64,000 bases of DNA from Microbacterium testaceum (GCF_006539145.1 NZ_BJML01000003.1:186001-250000), one strand, 5' to 3'. Shown: positions 1 through 8,661, counted from the first letter of the stretch. The notes: generated by a model from the letters alone, not told the origin. Made by a program: numbers and translations.

Positions 1-1994
1 CCGTGGTACGCCTCGCGCATCGCGACGATGTCGGGGCGGCCGGTCGCCGCCATCGCGAGGCGGATCGCGAGATCGGTCGCCTCGGATCCGGAGTTGACGA
101 AGAACACGGTGTCGAAGCCCTCGGGCAGGGTCGCGGCGATCCGATCGGCGTAGTCGGTGATCGCTCGGTAATGGAACCGCGAGTTCGTGTTCAGCAGGTG
201 CATCTGCCGGGAGCCCGCCTCGACCACGCGCGGATGGGCGTGGCCGACCGAGGCGACGTTGTTGACCATGTCGAGGTAGACGCGACCGTTCACGTCGATC
301 AGGTGTTCGCGCCACCCGCGCTCGATGCGCGGGGGAGCGGCGTAGTAGTGCTCCTGCACCTCGGCGAGCACCTCGTGGCGGCGTGCGAGCACGTCGTCGT
401 CGACGGGAGTTTCGGCGGGGACGCCGATCGCGGCCCCGGGATCGCCGGCCACCTCGCGCCACGCGGCCGCGAGGGCGGGGGTGGTGCGCGCGGGCGGGAT
501 CGCTCCGTCGATCGCGCGGCGCAAGACCAACCGGGTGCGAGCGGGCAGGACCCCGGATGCCGCCGCGGCAGCGCCCGTGATCGTCACGGTCTCGTCGGCC
601 GAGGTCCAGACCAGATCCTCCCCCTCGCGGCGGATGTCGCCGGGGGCGAGCGGGGTCGGCTCGGCGAGCCACACGGTCACCCCGGTCGGCAGCGACGCCG
701 CGGTCGAGGGGAAGGGGGCGCTCGTCCCGGTGAGCTGGGCAGTCCAGGCCGGAAGTGTCACCATCGCCGCTCCCGCATCGAGAGCGTCGAGCGCGGCGTT
801 GTCGAGCGTTCCCGCGTCGAGCCAGGCGCCGCCGTCGTTCAGGGGCGACTCGGTCGTCGCGTCGAGCTCGACGAACGGTACCTCGGGCAGCAGAGGGGCG
901 GCACCCCACGCCCGGGGGTTCGCCGCCGGGCGGCCGAGAGCGGCCCGCGTCGCGGCGGTGATCACGGGCAGTGGCACGGATGCCGCCTGCTCGAGGATGC
1001 GGAACTCGCGGTCGAGTGCGACGCTGGCGTACGCGTTCTCGTCGTCGAGGCGCACCTGCGCCCGGCCGCTGAGCACGAGGACCGCCCCGCGGAGGACGAC
1101 CAGCGGCCAGAGAGCCGTGATCTCGTCATCGGTGAGGTCGCGCACCCGGTCGAAGGCGCGGATGGCGGGCAGGGCGCTCTCGGGCGTCGCGTCGTCGTGA
1201 TGCAGGATCGACGAGACGGTCACGGCGATCTCGCCCACACGCCACGACACGCACACGTCTCCGAAGTCGATGACCGCGTCGGGCACCGTCTCGCCGGGGG
1301 CGCGCAGCACGTTGTCGTCGGTGACGTCGAAGTGTCCGGCCTGGACGGGGAGGGCGTCCCGCACGGTGGCGAGGGCGGCGCGGGCCGCGTCGGCGGCACG
1401 CTGGACGATGTCTCGCACCTCGGCATCCGGTTCGAGGGGGAGGAGGGTGTCGATGACGCGCCCGGCGTGGCGGAGATCCCATTGCAGCACCCGGCCGCTC
1501 GCGGGGTGGGTGAAATCGGCGAGCGAGAGGCTCACGGCCCCCGAGAGGGAGCCCATCCGCTCGACGACCGCGGGGGAGAGGTAGCCCGAGCCCATGAGCG
1601 TGCGTCCGTCGATGTTCTCGATCACCCGCGCGTGGATGCGCCCCTGGCTCGACTCCCACCACGTCGACATCGCACCGTGCGGTCCCTCGACGATGCGGGG
1701 GATGCGCAGGTGAGGGGTGCGCTCGGCCACGAGGGCCGCCGCGGCGTCCTGCATCTCGATCTCGGCCTCGCTGAACACGGGATTGCTGAGCTTGAGCACT
1801 CCCAGGGGCTCGGAAGAGCCGCGACGGAACACGCGGAAGTTCTGGTCCTGTTGACTGCCGAGTCCCCGCAGGTCGATGTCGACGCCGAACGCGTCGGCGA
1901 ACAGCCGCCGCACCTCGTCGTCGGAGAGCGTCGGGGTAGGCAGGTCGACCTGGCTGAAGTAGTCGAAGACGGGGGTCGGAGCGGTCTCGGTCAC
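1..1994 (-). CDS. APH-type kinase fused to class III aminotransferase/phospholyase (partial, C-terminus cut)
   Basis: The visible 664 residues hold an aminoglycoside-phosphotransferase-like kinase domain (about 30-330; HFDVTDDN catalytic loop at 221-228, then IDFGDV), a degenerate middle domain (about 350-530), and the start of a class III PLP aminotransferase fold (from about 560, ending in RLAMAATGRPDIVAMREAYH). The PLP lysine lies outside the window. Homologous fusions pair a hydroxylysine/ethanolamine-type kinase with an O-phosphoamine phospholyase, so the likely role is breakdown of an amino alcohol; the substrate is unknown. The start chosen is GTG at 1994 with GAGGAAG upstream. An in-frame GTG at 2024 overlaps the amidase stop (GTGA), so translational coupling to the amidase is possible. 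Confidence 0.85.
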   Translation of the reverse strand, partial: MTETAPTPVFDYFSQVDLPTPTLSDDEVRRLFADAFGVDIDLRGLGSQQDQNFRVFRRGSSEPLGVLKLSNPVFSEAEIEMQDAAAALVAERTPHLRIPRIVEGPHGAMSTWWESSQGRIHARVIENIDGRTLMGSGYLSPAVVERMGSLSGAVSLSLADFTHPASGRVLQWDLRHAGRVIDTLLPLEPDAEVRDIVQRAADAARAALATVRDALPVQAGHFDVTDDNVLRAPGETVPDAVIDFGDVCVSWRVGEIAVTVSSILHHDDATPESALPAIRAFDRVRDLTDDEITALWPLVVLRGAVLVLSGRAQVRLDDENAYASVALDREFRILEQAASVPLPVITAATRAALGRPAANPRAWGAAPLLPEVPFVELDATTESPLNDGGAWLDAGTLDNAALDALDAGAAMVTLPAWTAQLTGTSAPFPSTAASLPTGVTVWLAEPTPLAPGDIRREGEDLVWTSADETVTITGAAAAASGVLPARTRLVLRRAIDGAIPPARTTPALAAAWREVAGDPGAAIGVPAETPVDDDVLARRHEVLAEVQEHYYAAPPRIERGWREHLIDVNGRVYLDMVNNVASVGHAHPRVVEAGSRQMHLLNTNSRFHYRAITDYADRIAATLPEGFDTVFFVNSGSEATDLAIRLAMAATGRPDIVAMREAYH

Positions 1995-2020
1995 GGTGGC
2001 TTCCTCGGGTGATTCGGGTG

Positions 2021-4027
2021 TCACAGGGGAGAGTCGGATACCGTGGCGACGGCGCCGGCGACGGTCCCACCGGCATCGCGCACGACGACGACGACCAAGG
2101 GGCCGTAGGGGGCGACCCATTCGCTCACGGGCTCGCCGGACGGCTCGGGGGAGACCTCGGCGCTCACCCGGCCGTTCTCGAGTCGCGCGGGAACGCGCGC
2201 GCCGTCCACGAAGAGGGCGTGATCGACCGCGATGCCTCCGCTGACGGTGGCTGAGACGGTGACGCGCTCGCCGTCGTGTACGACCTCGTCGACGGTGACC
2301 GACAGGGAGCCCTCGGCCGCGGGGCGGGGCTCGGCGAACACCGCCTCATCCGGCAGGGCGGGGGTGCGCGGGGGCGTTGTGCGGCGCTCGCCGAGCGCGG
2401 TGATCGCCTGGGCCAGCTGCACGAGGCGGGCGTCGCTGTAGGCGGGACCGGCGAGGGTCAGGCCCACCGGCATCCGGGTGTCGGCCATGGTGCCCATCGG
2501 AACCGTGACGGTGGGGATGCCGAGGTGACGCGGCACGAGGTTGCCGTTCGAGACCCAGACGCCGTTGCGCCAGGCGAGGTCCGCCGAGGCGGGATTCACG
2601 TCGGCGTCGGCGGGGCCGACGTCGGACTGCGTGGGGAAGATGACGGCATCGAAGCCCTCGGCATCCATCCACTCCTCGACGTCGACGCGGCGCGTGTGCT
2701 CGAGCCCGCGGAGGCCGTTCTCGAGGCTTGCCACGTCGTGCCAGTCGGGCTCCCACTCCTGCGCGCGCGCGACGTAGTCGCCGATGTCGTACGCGATGTC
2801 GTAGTGCCAGACGCCGTAGCGGTCGGGAAGGGCTCCGGGCGGGTGGGGGAAGATCAGGGCCGCTTCGGCATCGGCGAGACGGGGCAGCTTCGCGTCGCCG
2901 TTGGTGCGGAGGAACGTGTCCATCGCCCAGACCGCCAGATCGCCGACCTCGTCGTCGAGGAAGGCGCGCGTGACGAATCCGCGGTCGACGAAGTCCTCGT
3001 CGCCTTCGTGCAGTTTCTCGTAACGGTCGACCGCGGGGAAGTCCGTCTCGACGACCTCGGCGCCGGCGGCCTCGAGGTCGGCGCGCAGGTCGTTCCACAA
3101 GGCCATCACGCTGTCGCGCGTGACGATGGGCGAGGCGTTGTCGGGGTCGCCGTTGACGTAGATGCGCGGCACGGCGAGACGCAGACCCGCGAGCGGCAGC
3201 GGCTCGAGCGCGGCGAACGACTCGGGGCGCACCTGTGACGGGAGCGGGAGGTCGATGAACGGCTGCGTGCGCCAGAGGTCGCCCTCGGTCTCGGCGTCGT
3301 CGGCGACCACCGCGTCGAGGACGTGCTGCAGGTCGCCGACCGACCTCGTGTGCGGCACCACGACGTCCATCGTCGGCACGAGGGGCCAGTTGCCGCGCAC
3401 CGAGATCACGCCGCGCGAGGGCGTGTATGCCACGAGGGCGTTGTGCGAGGCGGGAGCCCGGCCCGACGACCACGTCTCTTCGCCGAGCCCGAACGCGCAG
3501 AAGCTGGCCGCGGTGGCGGTGCCCGATCCGTTGGAGGAGCCAGAACCGAAGGCGGATGCCAGGTAGTCGCCGTTGTAGGGCGATTCGGCGCGGCCGTAGA
3601 CGCCGCGCTGCATGCCACCGGCGGCCATGGGCGGCATGTTCGTGAGCCCCAGGAACACGGCGCCGGCTTCGCGCAGGCGCTCGATGGCGAAGGCGTCGTC
3701 GCCGGCGATCAGGTCGCGGAAGGCGGGGGACCCGGATGCCACGGGCAGGCCCTCGACGCGGTAGCTGTCCTTCGCGGTGAAGGGGATGCCGTCGAGGGGC
3801 CCGAGCGTGCGACCCCGCGCGCGGCGCAGGTCGGAGGCGCGTGCGGCGGTGAACGCGCGGGGGTCGAGCACGGGCACGCTGTTGAGGCGGATGCCGGAGC
3901 GGTCGTAGGCCGCGATGCGATTGAGGTAGCGGGCCACGAGCTCGACGCTGGTGAGGTCGCCGGCGTCGAGTGCTGCGCGCAGGCTGTCGATGTCGGCGTC
4001 GACGACGGTGAGGGCCTCGGTGGTCAT
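2021..4027 (-). CDS. Amidase-signature family hydrolase with C-terminal beta-rich extension
   Basis: A 668-residue amidase that hydrolyses a C-N amide bond. Catalytic Lys is about K86 (FTAKDSY), the serine-rich loop is GSGSSNGSG (161-169), and the nucleophile region reads EETWSSGRAPAS (183-194) in place of the usual DTGGS. The last ~90 residues after the family core look like an Ig-like beta domain. ATG at 4027 is preferred over ATG 4039 because it follows a TATGTT -10 box by 7 bases, a leaderless layout. The stop overlaps a possible GTG start of the downstream kinase/phospholyase gene, so the two are probably co-transcribed. The TetR gene is divergent. Substrate unknown; an N-acylated amino alcohol would fit the neighbour, by inference only. 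Confidence 0.85.
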   Translation of the reverse strand: MTTEALTVVDADIDSLRAALDAGDLTSVELVARYLNRIAAYDRSGIRLNSVPVLDPRAFTAARASDLRRARGRTLGPLDGIPFTAKDSYRVEGLPVASGSPAFRDLIAGDDAFAIERLREAGAVFLGLTNMPPMAAGGMQRGVYGRAESPYNGDYLASAFGSGSSNGSGTATAASFCAFGLGEETWSSGRAPASHNALVAYTPSRGVISVRGNWPLVPTMDVVVPHTRSVGDLQHVLDAVVADDAETEGDLWRTQPFIDLPLPSQVRPESFAALEPLPLAGLRLAVPRIYVNGDPDNASPIVTRDSVMALWNDLRADLEAAGAEVVETDFPAVDRYEKLHEGDEDFVDRGFVTRAFLDDEVGDLAVWAMDTFLRTNGDAKLPRLADAEAALIFPHPPGALPDRYGVWHYDIAYDIGDYVARAQEWEPDWHDVASLENGLRGLEHTRRVDVEEWMDAEGFDAVIFPTQSDVGPADADVNPASADLAWRNGVWVSNGNLVPRHLGIPTVTVPMGTMADTRMPVGLTLAGPAYSDARLVQLAQAITALGERRTTPPRTPALPDEAVFAEPRPAAEGSLSVTVDEVVHDGERVTVSATVSGGIAVDHALFVDGARVPARLENGRVSAEVSPEPSGEPVSEWVAPYGPLVVVVVRDAGGTVAGAVATVSDSPL

Positions 4028-4031
4028 GGCG

Positions 4032-4055
4032 GTAAACATACACCGTTTGTTTTAC
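4032..4055. promoter_or_regulatory. Candidate TetR operator over the amidase -10 box
   Basis: An imperfect inverted repeat, GTAAACA (4032-4038), 9-base spacer, TGTTTTAC (4048-4055), covers the amidase -10 box (TATGTT on the minus strand, 4040-4035). It is locally AT-rich in a GC-rich genome. Its place between a divergent TetR gene and the amidase suggests repressor binding. This is inference from position and symmetry. Confidence 0.45.
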
Positions 4056-4087
4056 GTGTGCGAGAGTGGACTCGGAGCCCGCGCCCG

Positions 4088-4110
4088 TAGGCTCCCATCG
4101 ACCGGGGAGG
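4088..4110 (+). promoter_or_regulatory. Promoter -10 and Shine-Dalgarno of the TetR gene
   Basis: TAGGCT at 4088-4093 resembles the -10 boxes of other genes here, and GGGGAGG at 4104-4110 is a strong ribosome binding site. Both point to translation starting at the ATC codon at 4116. Confidence 0.45.
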
Positions 4111-4115
4111 CCGCC

Positions 4116-4736
4116 ATCGCCAGACCGCACACGCCGCTCCTGAGCCGCGATCTGATCGCGCGAACCGCCCTCGCCCTGGTCGACCGCCACGGACCCGACG
4201 GGGCGAGCATCCGCCGCGTCGCCGCACGCCTCGGGGTCAACCCCGCGTCTTTGTACAACCATGTCCCCAACCGCGCGGCCATGGTCGAGGACGTCCGCGC
4301 CCTCGTGTCGGCGCCCATCGACTCGCAGCCGCTGCGGGAGCTGCCCTGGGAAGACGCGCTCCGCGCCTGGGGACGCTCGTACCGTCGCGCCTTCGCCCGG
4401 CATGCCCGTGTCGTTCCGCTGCTGATGACGGAGCGCGCGTCGGCCCCCGTCCTCCTCGCGCAGTACGAGGACTTCGCGGCGGCCGCCGAGGCCGCCGGGT
4501 GGACGCTGCGCGATGTCATCCCGCTGCTGACCGCCTTCGAGTCCTTCATCCTCGGCAGCGTCCTCGACATGTCGGGGCCCGCCGTGGTGTTCGACCCCAC
4601 GGGCCAGGAGGAGGCGTTCCCGCGCTTCTCGGCGGCTTTCGACACCCTCGCCGACGAGGACCCGGAGGACCCCGTGGCCACCCGCGCCTTCGAGCTCGGG
4701 CTCGACATGCTGATCGCCTCCGCACGGCCCCGCTGA
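4116..4736 (+). CDS. TetR family transcriptional regulator (apparent ATC start)
   Basis: About 206 residues with a TetR N-terminal HTH (RDLIARTALALVDRHG ... ASIRRVAARLGVNPASLYNHV) and a TetR_C-like ligand domain. Family members typically begin MARPRTPLLS. Here the matching codons are ATC GCC AGA CCG CAC ACG CCG CTC CTG AGC, with GGGGAGG five bases upstream and a TAGGCT -10 box at 4088-4093. No ATG, GTG or TTG sits at this point. The next in-frame candidate is GTG 4056, upstream of that -10, and ATG 4026 lies inside the divergent amidase start. It is probably the local regulator of the amidase operon. Start uncertain; family certain. Confidence 0.8.
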   Translation: MARPHTPLLSRDLIARTALALVDRHGPDGASIRRVAARLGVNPASLYNHVPNRAAMVEDVRALVSAPIDSQPLRELPWEDALRAWGRSYRRAFARHARVVPLLMTERASAPVLLAQYEDFAAAAEAAGWTLRDVIPLLTAFESFILGSVLDMSGPAVVFDPTGQEEAFPRFSAAFDTLADEDPEDPVATRAFELGLDMLIASARPR

Positions 4737-4805
4737 CGCCGAACCCGCATTCGGGCGCAGGGCAAGTCCTGGCTCGAGAGAATCCCGACCTGGGACGATT
4801 CCGGG

Positions 4806-5486
4806 ATGGATGCCACCACGGACGAGCCCGCGATCCTCCCTGACCGGCCGAGGTCCGACGCGCGCCGTCCGGTCGCCCTGGTCGTGGGCGTCGTCGCGAC
4901 CGTGCTCTTCGTGGCGCTGCGACTGGCCGTCGATCTCGACGGGGGAGCGCCGCTGGCGTTCGACCAGTGGTGGGACGACGCGATGGCCGCGCTCGCCGAC
5001 CCAATCGCGGTCATCGTCGCGTGGATTCCCGCCATCGTGGGCGGCACGATCGGAATGATCGTCATCGGCATCACGACCGCCGTCGTCTTCATCCTGGTCA
5101 AGCGCCCGTGGGATGCGCTGAACGTCGCGGCATCCATCGCCCTGGTCGTGCTCATCGGCGCGCCCCTCGCCGCGGTCATCGCACGAGCCCGACCGATGGA
5201 TTCGCTGGCCGAGACTCAGGCGACCTCGTTCCCCTCGGGCCACACCGCCGTCGCGACGACGATCGCGGTGACACTCGCGCTGATCCTCCGCCGCGGGTGG
5301 ATCTGGGCGGCAGGCGCCGTCTGGGTGCTGCTGATGATGTGGAGCCGCACCTACCTGCACGCGCACTGGCTCAGCGACGTGACAGCGGGTTTTCTGGAGG
5401 GAGTGGCGGTGGCCACCCTCGTGTGGGCGCTGGTGGAGGTGTGGCGTGTGCGCCGCGCGCAACGCCTGGTGGCGGCGTCCGGCTGA
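4806..5486 (+). CDS. PAP2 family phosphatase, membrane
   Basis: A 226-residue integral membrane protein with the three PAP2 signature blocks: RARPMDS (C1), FPSGHTA (C2, about 139-145) and SRTYLHAHWLSDVTAG (C3). It probably removes phosphate from a lipid phosphate or undecaprenyl pyrophosphate at the outer face of the membrane; the substrate cannot be told from sequence. About six hydrophobic segments are visible. ATG 4806 follows a weak -10 (GACGAT) by 6 bases. The DUF1206 gene follows 16 bases later but has its own -10, so co-transcription is uncertain. Confidence 0.85.
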   Translation: MDATTDEPAILPDRPRSDARRPVALVVGVVATVLFVALRLAVDLDGGAPLAFDQWWDDAMAALADPIAVIVAWIPAIVGGTIGMIVIGITTAVVFILVKRPWDALNVAASIALVVLIGAPLAAVIARARPMDSLAETQATSFPSGHTAVATTIAVTLALILRRGWIWAAGAVWVLLMMWSRTYLHAHWLSDVTAGFLEGVAVATLVWALVEVWRVRRAQRLVAASG

Positions 5487-5490
5487 GCGC

Positions 5491-5496
5491 TAGGGT
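5491..5496 (+). promoter_or_regulatory. -10 box, leaderless DUF1206 gene
   Basis: TAGGGT followed by 6 bases and ATG 5503; no Shine-Dalgarno fits between them. Confidence 0.5.
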
Positions 5497-5502
5497 TCCC
5501 GG

Positions 5503-6306
5503 ATGACCAGCGCCTCCGCCGCCGCCGACAAAGCCCAGGATTCGACCGCCTTCCGTGTCGCCGCACGCGTCGGCTACGTGGTCCTCGGGCTTCTGCACCT
5601 GTTGATCGGGGTGATCGCGGTGTCTCTTGCGACCGGCAGCGGCGGCGACAGCGCCGATCAGAGTGGAGCCCTGCAACAGGTGGCCGAGGCTCCGGCGGGC
5701 AAGGTACTGCTCTGGGTCGTCGTCGTCGGGCTCGTCGCGCTTGCCGTCTGGCAGGTCGCAGATGCCGTCGCCGAGCGCGACCCCGACGAGAAGACGCGCT
5801 GGGCGCACCGCGCGAAATACGTGGGAACGGCCGTCGCGTACGGGGCGATCGCCGTCACCGGCTTCACGATCGTCTCGGGCGGACACTCGGACTCCTCGCA
5901 GTCGTCGCGCACTCTCAGCGCGCAGCTTCTCGCCATGCCCGGGGGCATCGTGCTCCTGGTCGTCGTCGGTCTGGCGGTGGCGGTGATCGGCGTCGCCTTC
6001 GTCGTGCGCGGTGTCACGAAGGCCTTCATGAAGAACCTGTCGAGCCCGGGCGGGACGGCGGGGCGTGGCATCCGGACCTTCGGGATGATCGGTTACGTCG
6101 CCAAGGGGATCGCGGTGGGCGTCGCCGGGATCCTCTTCATCGTCGCGGCCTTCTCGCACGATCCGAACGCGGCCGGCGGTATCGACTCGGCGCTGCGCTC
6201 GCTCGCGAGCCTGCCGTTCGGGCAGGTCGTCCTGTGGCTCGTGGGCGCGGGGCTCGTCGTGTACGGGCTCTTCTGCTTCGCCCGGGCCCGGTACGCCCGC
6301 ATGTGA
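5503..6306 (+). CDS. DUF1206 membrane protein
   Basis: A 267-residue protein made of three similar two-helix units, each beginning with an arginine/glycine-rich turn and GY(V) (VAARVGYVVLGLLHLLIG, RAKYVGTAVAYGAIAVTG, RTFGMIGYVAKGIAVGVAG). This is the DUF1206 pattern. Six membrane segments are visible. Function unknown. The start is set by the TAGGGT -10 box 6 bases upstream. It converges with the DeoR regulator, with only 9 bases between the two stops. Confidence 0.85.
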   Translation: MTSASAAADKAQDSTAFRVAARVGYVVLGLLHLLIGVIAVSLATGSGGDSADQSGALQQVAEAPAGKVLLWVVVVGLVALAVWQVADAVAERDPDEKTRWAHRAKYVGTAVAYGAIAVTGFTIVSGGHSDSSQSSRTLSAQLLAMPGGIVLLVVVGLAVAVIGVAFVVRGVTKAFMKNLSSPGGTAGRGIRTFGMIGYVAKGIAVGVAGILFIVAAFSHDPNAAGGIDSALRSLASLPFGQVVLWLVGAGLVVYGLFCFARARYARM

Positions 6307-6315
6307 GCGCGCTGA

Positions 6316-7122
6316 TCAGGGGGTGACGACGGTCACGCCGGCTTCGGCGAGGGCGGCGGACAGCTCGGGTGACGGCTCGGCGTCGGTGATGAGGTAGTCG
6401 GCCTTCTCGAGGGGGCCCACCTGGGCGAACAAGCGTCGGTCGAGCTTCGAGGAGTCGGCCAGGATCGCGGTGCGATCCGCGCGCTGGATCATCTCGCTCA
6501 TCATGGTCGCGTCGCCGAGGTTGCTGGTCGAGAAGCCGGAGCCGTCGACCGCGCCGACCGCGATGAGGGCGTAGTCGCAGCGGATGTCGACCTCGGGGGT
6601 GTGCGAGTTCATCGCCAGGGTCACCGGGCCGGTCGTGGCCTGGGTGATGGTGCGGACCGCGCCGCCGAAGATGTACAGATCGCGGAAGACGCTGGGAGAG
6701 ATCTCGGCGGGGATGCGCAGGTTGTTCGTCGCGATCGTGAGGTTCCGGTGATTGCGCAGGGCTCGGGCGACCGCCAGCGTCGTGGTGCCGGCGTTGAGCA
6801 TGAGCACGGATCCGTCTTCGATGAGCTCGACCGCGAGCGCTGCGATGCGCTCTTTCTCGGAGATCTGCATCTGCAGGCGCACGTCGAGGCCGCGGTCGCG
6901 GCCGGGGACCGACATCGCGCTCACGGCACCGCCGTGGGTGCGCACGACGATCCCTTCGCGATCCAACTGATCGAGGTCGCGGCGGACCGTGTCGATCGAG
7001 ACGCCGAAATGCGAGGCGAGGTCGACGACGGTCACCTGGCCCGACTCGGCGACGTAGGCGGCGAGCTCGGCCTTGCGGCCCGCCGGGAGGCGTCGCTTGA
7101 CCGTGGCGGGGGATGCGTCCAT
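6316..7122 (-). CDS. DeoR family transcriptional regulator
   Basis: A 268-residue repressor with an N-terminal DeoR HTH (about 14-68; VTVVDLASHFGVSIDTVRRD, then THGGAVS) and a sugar-phosphate sensor domain with the LNAGTTTLAVA motif (about 108-118). The family binds phosphorylated sugar intermediates and regulates adjacent uptake and catabolic genes. ATG 7122 fits the family N-terminus. An upstream ATG at 7191 would add 23 residues with no homology and is rejected. It is divergent from the sugar operon at 7356, which it most likely controls. Confidence 0.9.
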   Translation of the reverse strand: MDASPATVKRRLPAGRKAELAAYVAESGQVTVVDLASHFGVSIDTVRRDLDQLDREGIVVRTHGGAVSAMSVPGRDRGLDVRLQMQISEKERIAALAVELIEDGSVLMLNAGTTTLAVARALRNHRNLTIATNNLRIPAEISPSVFRDLYIFGGAVRTITQATTGPVTLAMNSHTPEVDIRCDYALIAVGAVDGSGFSTSNLGDATMMSEMIQRADRTAILADSSKLDRRLFAQVGPLEKADYLITDAEPSPELSAALAEAGVTVVTP

Positions 7123-7260
7123 GCCGTCATCTCTAGCACAGCGCCGCACACCGTTCCGCAGAATCTGTGCAAAAACGGCAGAGAACAGCATGAATGCCGT
7201 CCTCTATGCAGCGATTCCCGCCGAATCGTGCGCCATTTATCACGAATCTGCATCGACGCC

Positions 7261-7289
7261 TTGCGAACCCCGGCATATGAGCGCATACT
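7261..7289 (+). promoter_or_regulatory. Promoter of the sugar ABC/aldolase/kinase operon
   Basis: TTGCGA (7261-7266), a 17-base spacer and CATACT (7284-7289) form a sigma70-like promoter. Transcription would start near 7296, giving a leader of about 60 bases with CGAGGAG just before ATG 7356. Confidence 0.5.
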
Positions 7290-7295
7290 CATGCT

Positions 7296-7329
7296 GAAAG
7301 ACGCAAGAAAGCGCAGAACAGCGCGAAAT
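7296..7329 (+). promoter_or_regulatory. Candidate DeoR operator, phased GAAA repeats
   Basis: GAAAG (7296), GAAAG (7307), GAACA (7316) and GAAAT (7325) recur every 9-11 bases just after the predicted start of transcription. Some DeoR-family operators of the AgaR type are direct TTTC/GAAA repeats with helical spacing. A related block, CAGAGAACAGCATGAATGC, lies at 7179-7197 on the DeoR side. Confidence 0.4.
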
Positions 7330-7355
7330 GCGGCAGATCTCAACGAGGAGAAACG

Positions 7356-8648
7356 ATGGACAACAGCGGGCGCCGGCGTCGGAACGCCATCAAGCTCGTC
7401 GGTGTCGCAGCAGCGGCCACGACCCTCCTGGCGATGGCGGGGTGCTCGTCGAACAGCTCGGGCACGTCCTCCGACGGGAACGTCACGATCGAGTTCGCCC
7501 AATGGTGGGAGCCCGAACTCGGCGACGGACAGTTCCGCGGGCTCATGGACGAGTTCGAGAAGGAGAATCCCGGCATCACGGTCGATCTGGTGAGCGGCCC
7601 CTACGCCTCCACCAAGGAGCAGCTCTTCGCCGGGGCGGCCTCCGGCACCATGCCCGACGTCGTCGGTCTGGACGGAGCGTGGGTCAGCGACTTCGCCAAG
7701 CAGGGCGTGATCGCCGACCTGTCGAAGCTGATGAGCGACTCCGGCTACGACGACAGCCAGCTCGCCAGCCAGATCAAGGTCGACGGCAGCACCTACATGA
7801 TCCCCGTGGTCAATTTCGTCTACCCCATGTTCACCAACGACGGGCTCCTCTCGCAGGCCGGGGTCAGCTCTCCGCCCTCGACCCGCACGGAGTTCGCCGA
7901 TGCGGCCAAGAAGATCACGGCGCTCGGCGGAGACGTGTCGGGTTGGGTGCTCCCGCTCTCGCTCGAGGCTCCCAACGGCGTGCAGAACGACGTCATGTCG
8001 TGGGTGTGGGCCTCGGGCGGTTCGATGCTGAAGGACGGCCAGCCCGATCTGACCAACACGGACGTCGCCTCGGCCACCGACTACATCCAGCAGCTCTGGA
8101 AGGACGGCGTGATCGCCCCCGGCTCCTTCACCATGAAGGAGCAGGACAAGGTCGAGGAGTTCACCAACGGACGCGTCGGCATGATGATCGACTCGCTCGC
8201 GCACATCAACCTGATCCGCCAGTCGAACCCCGACCTGAAATTCTCGATCTCGGCGATCCCCGCGAAGGACGGGTTCACCGGTGAGCGCGGCATCCCCTAC
8301 GCCTCGTGGGGCATCGGTGTGGCCGAGAACTCTCAGCACAAGGACGCGGCCTTCAAACTCGTGCAGTTCCTCATGGGCAAAGACGTCAACAGCGAGCTGT
8401 CGACGATGGCGAAGGCGTTCCCCGGCAACACCGAGAGCGTGCCGACATTCGTCGCGGACGACGAGCTGTTCAAGACGGCGTTCGACATCTACAAGAAGGG
8501 CTACCCGGCGAACGAGTTCACGGGTCTCCCCGTCGCCGAGGAGCTCATGCGCCAGTTCGGCACCCAGCTCCAGTCGGCCCTCGACGGCCAGCAGTCGATG
8601 AGCGACGCGCTCACGAAGACGCAGGACGAATGGACGTCGGAGTTCTGA
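7356..8648 (+). CDS. Sugar ABC transporter substrate-binding lipoprotein
   Basis: A 430-residue family 1 solute-binding protein. The signal peptide has an RRRRN start, a hydrophobic core and a lipobox ending at Cys30 (LLAMAGC), so it is anchored outside the membrane. The mature part follows the SBP_bac_1 fold (VTIEFAQWWEPE ... MPDVVGLDGAWVSDFAKQG ... WGIGVAENS). It would capture a sugar or oligosaccharide and hand it to the two permeases encoded next. It has a strong RBS (CGAGGAG) and is first gene of the operon, followed by a stable hairpin that probably favours higher expression of this gene. Ligand unknown. Confidence 0.93.
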   Translation: MDNSGRRRRNAIKLVGVAAAATTLLAMAGCSSNSSGTSSDGNVTIEFAQWWEPELGDGQFRGLMDEFEKENPGITVDLVSGPYASTKEQLFAGAASGTMPDVVGLDGAWVSDFAKQGVIADLSKLMSDSGYDDSQLASQIKVDGSTYMIPVVNFVYPMFTNDGLLSQAGVSSPPSTRTEFADAAKKITALGGDVSGWVLPLSLEAPNGVQNDVMSWVWASGGSMLKDGQPDLTNTDVASATDYIQQLWKDGVIAPGSFTMKEQDKVEEFTNGRVGMMIDSLAHINLIRQSNPDLKFSISAIPAKDGFTGERGIPYASWGIGVAENSQHKDAAFKLVQFLMGKDVNSELSTMAKAFPGNTESVPTFVADDELFKTAFDIYKKGYPANEFTGLPVAEELMRQFGTQLQSALDGQQSMSDALTKTQDEWTSEF

Positions 8649-8661
8649 TCCGACCCCGCAC

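Noticed and set aside
3-2012. A 669-codon plus-strand frame at the window start
   Set aside because: The minus strand encodes a kinase with HFDVTDDN and IDFGDV motifs and a class III aminotransferase. The plus frame is its shadow.
2346-5462. A 1038-codon open frame across amidase, TetR and PAP2
   Set aside because: It crosses three real genes on both strands, including their promoters, and has no domain.
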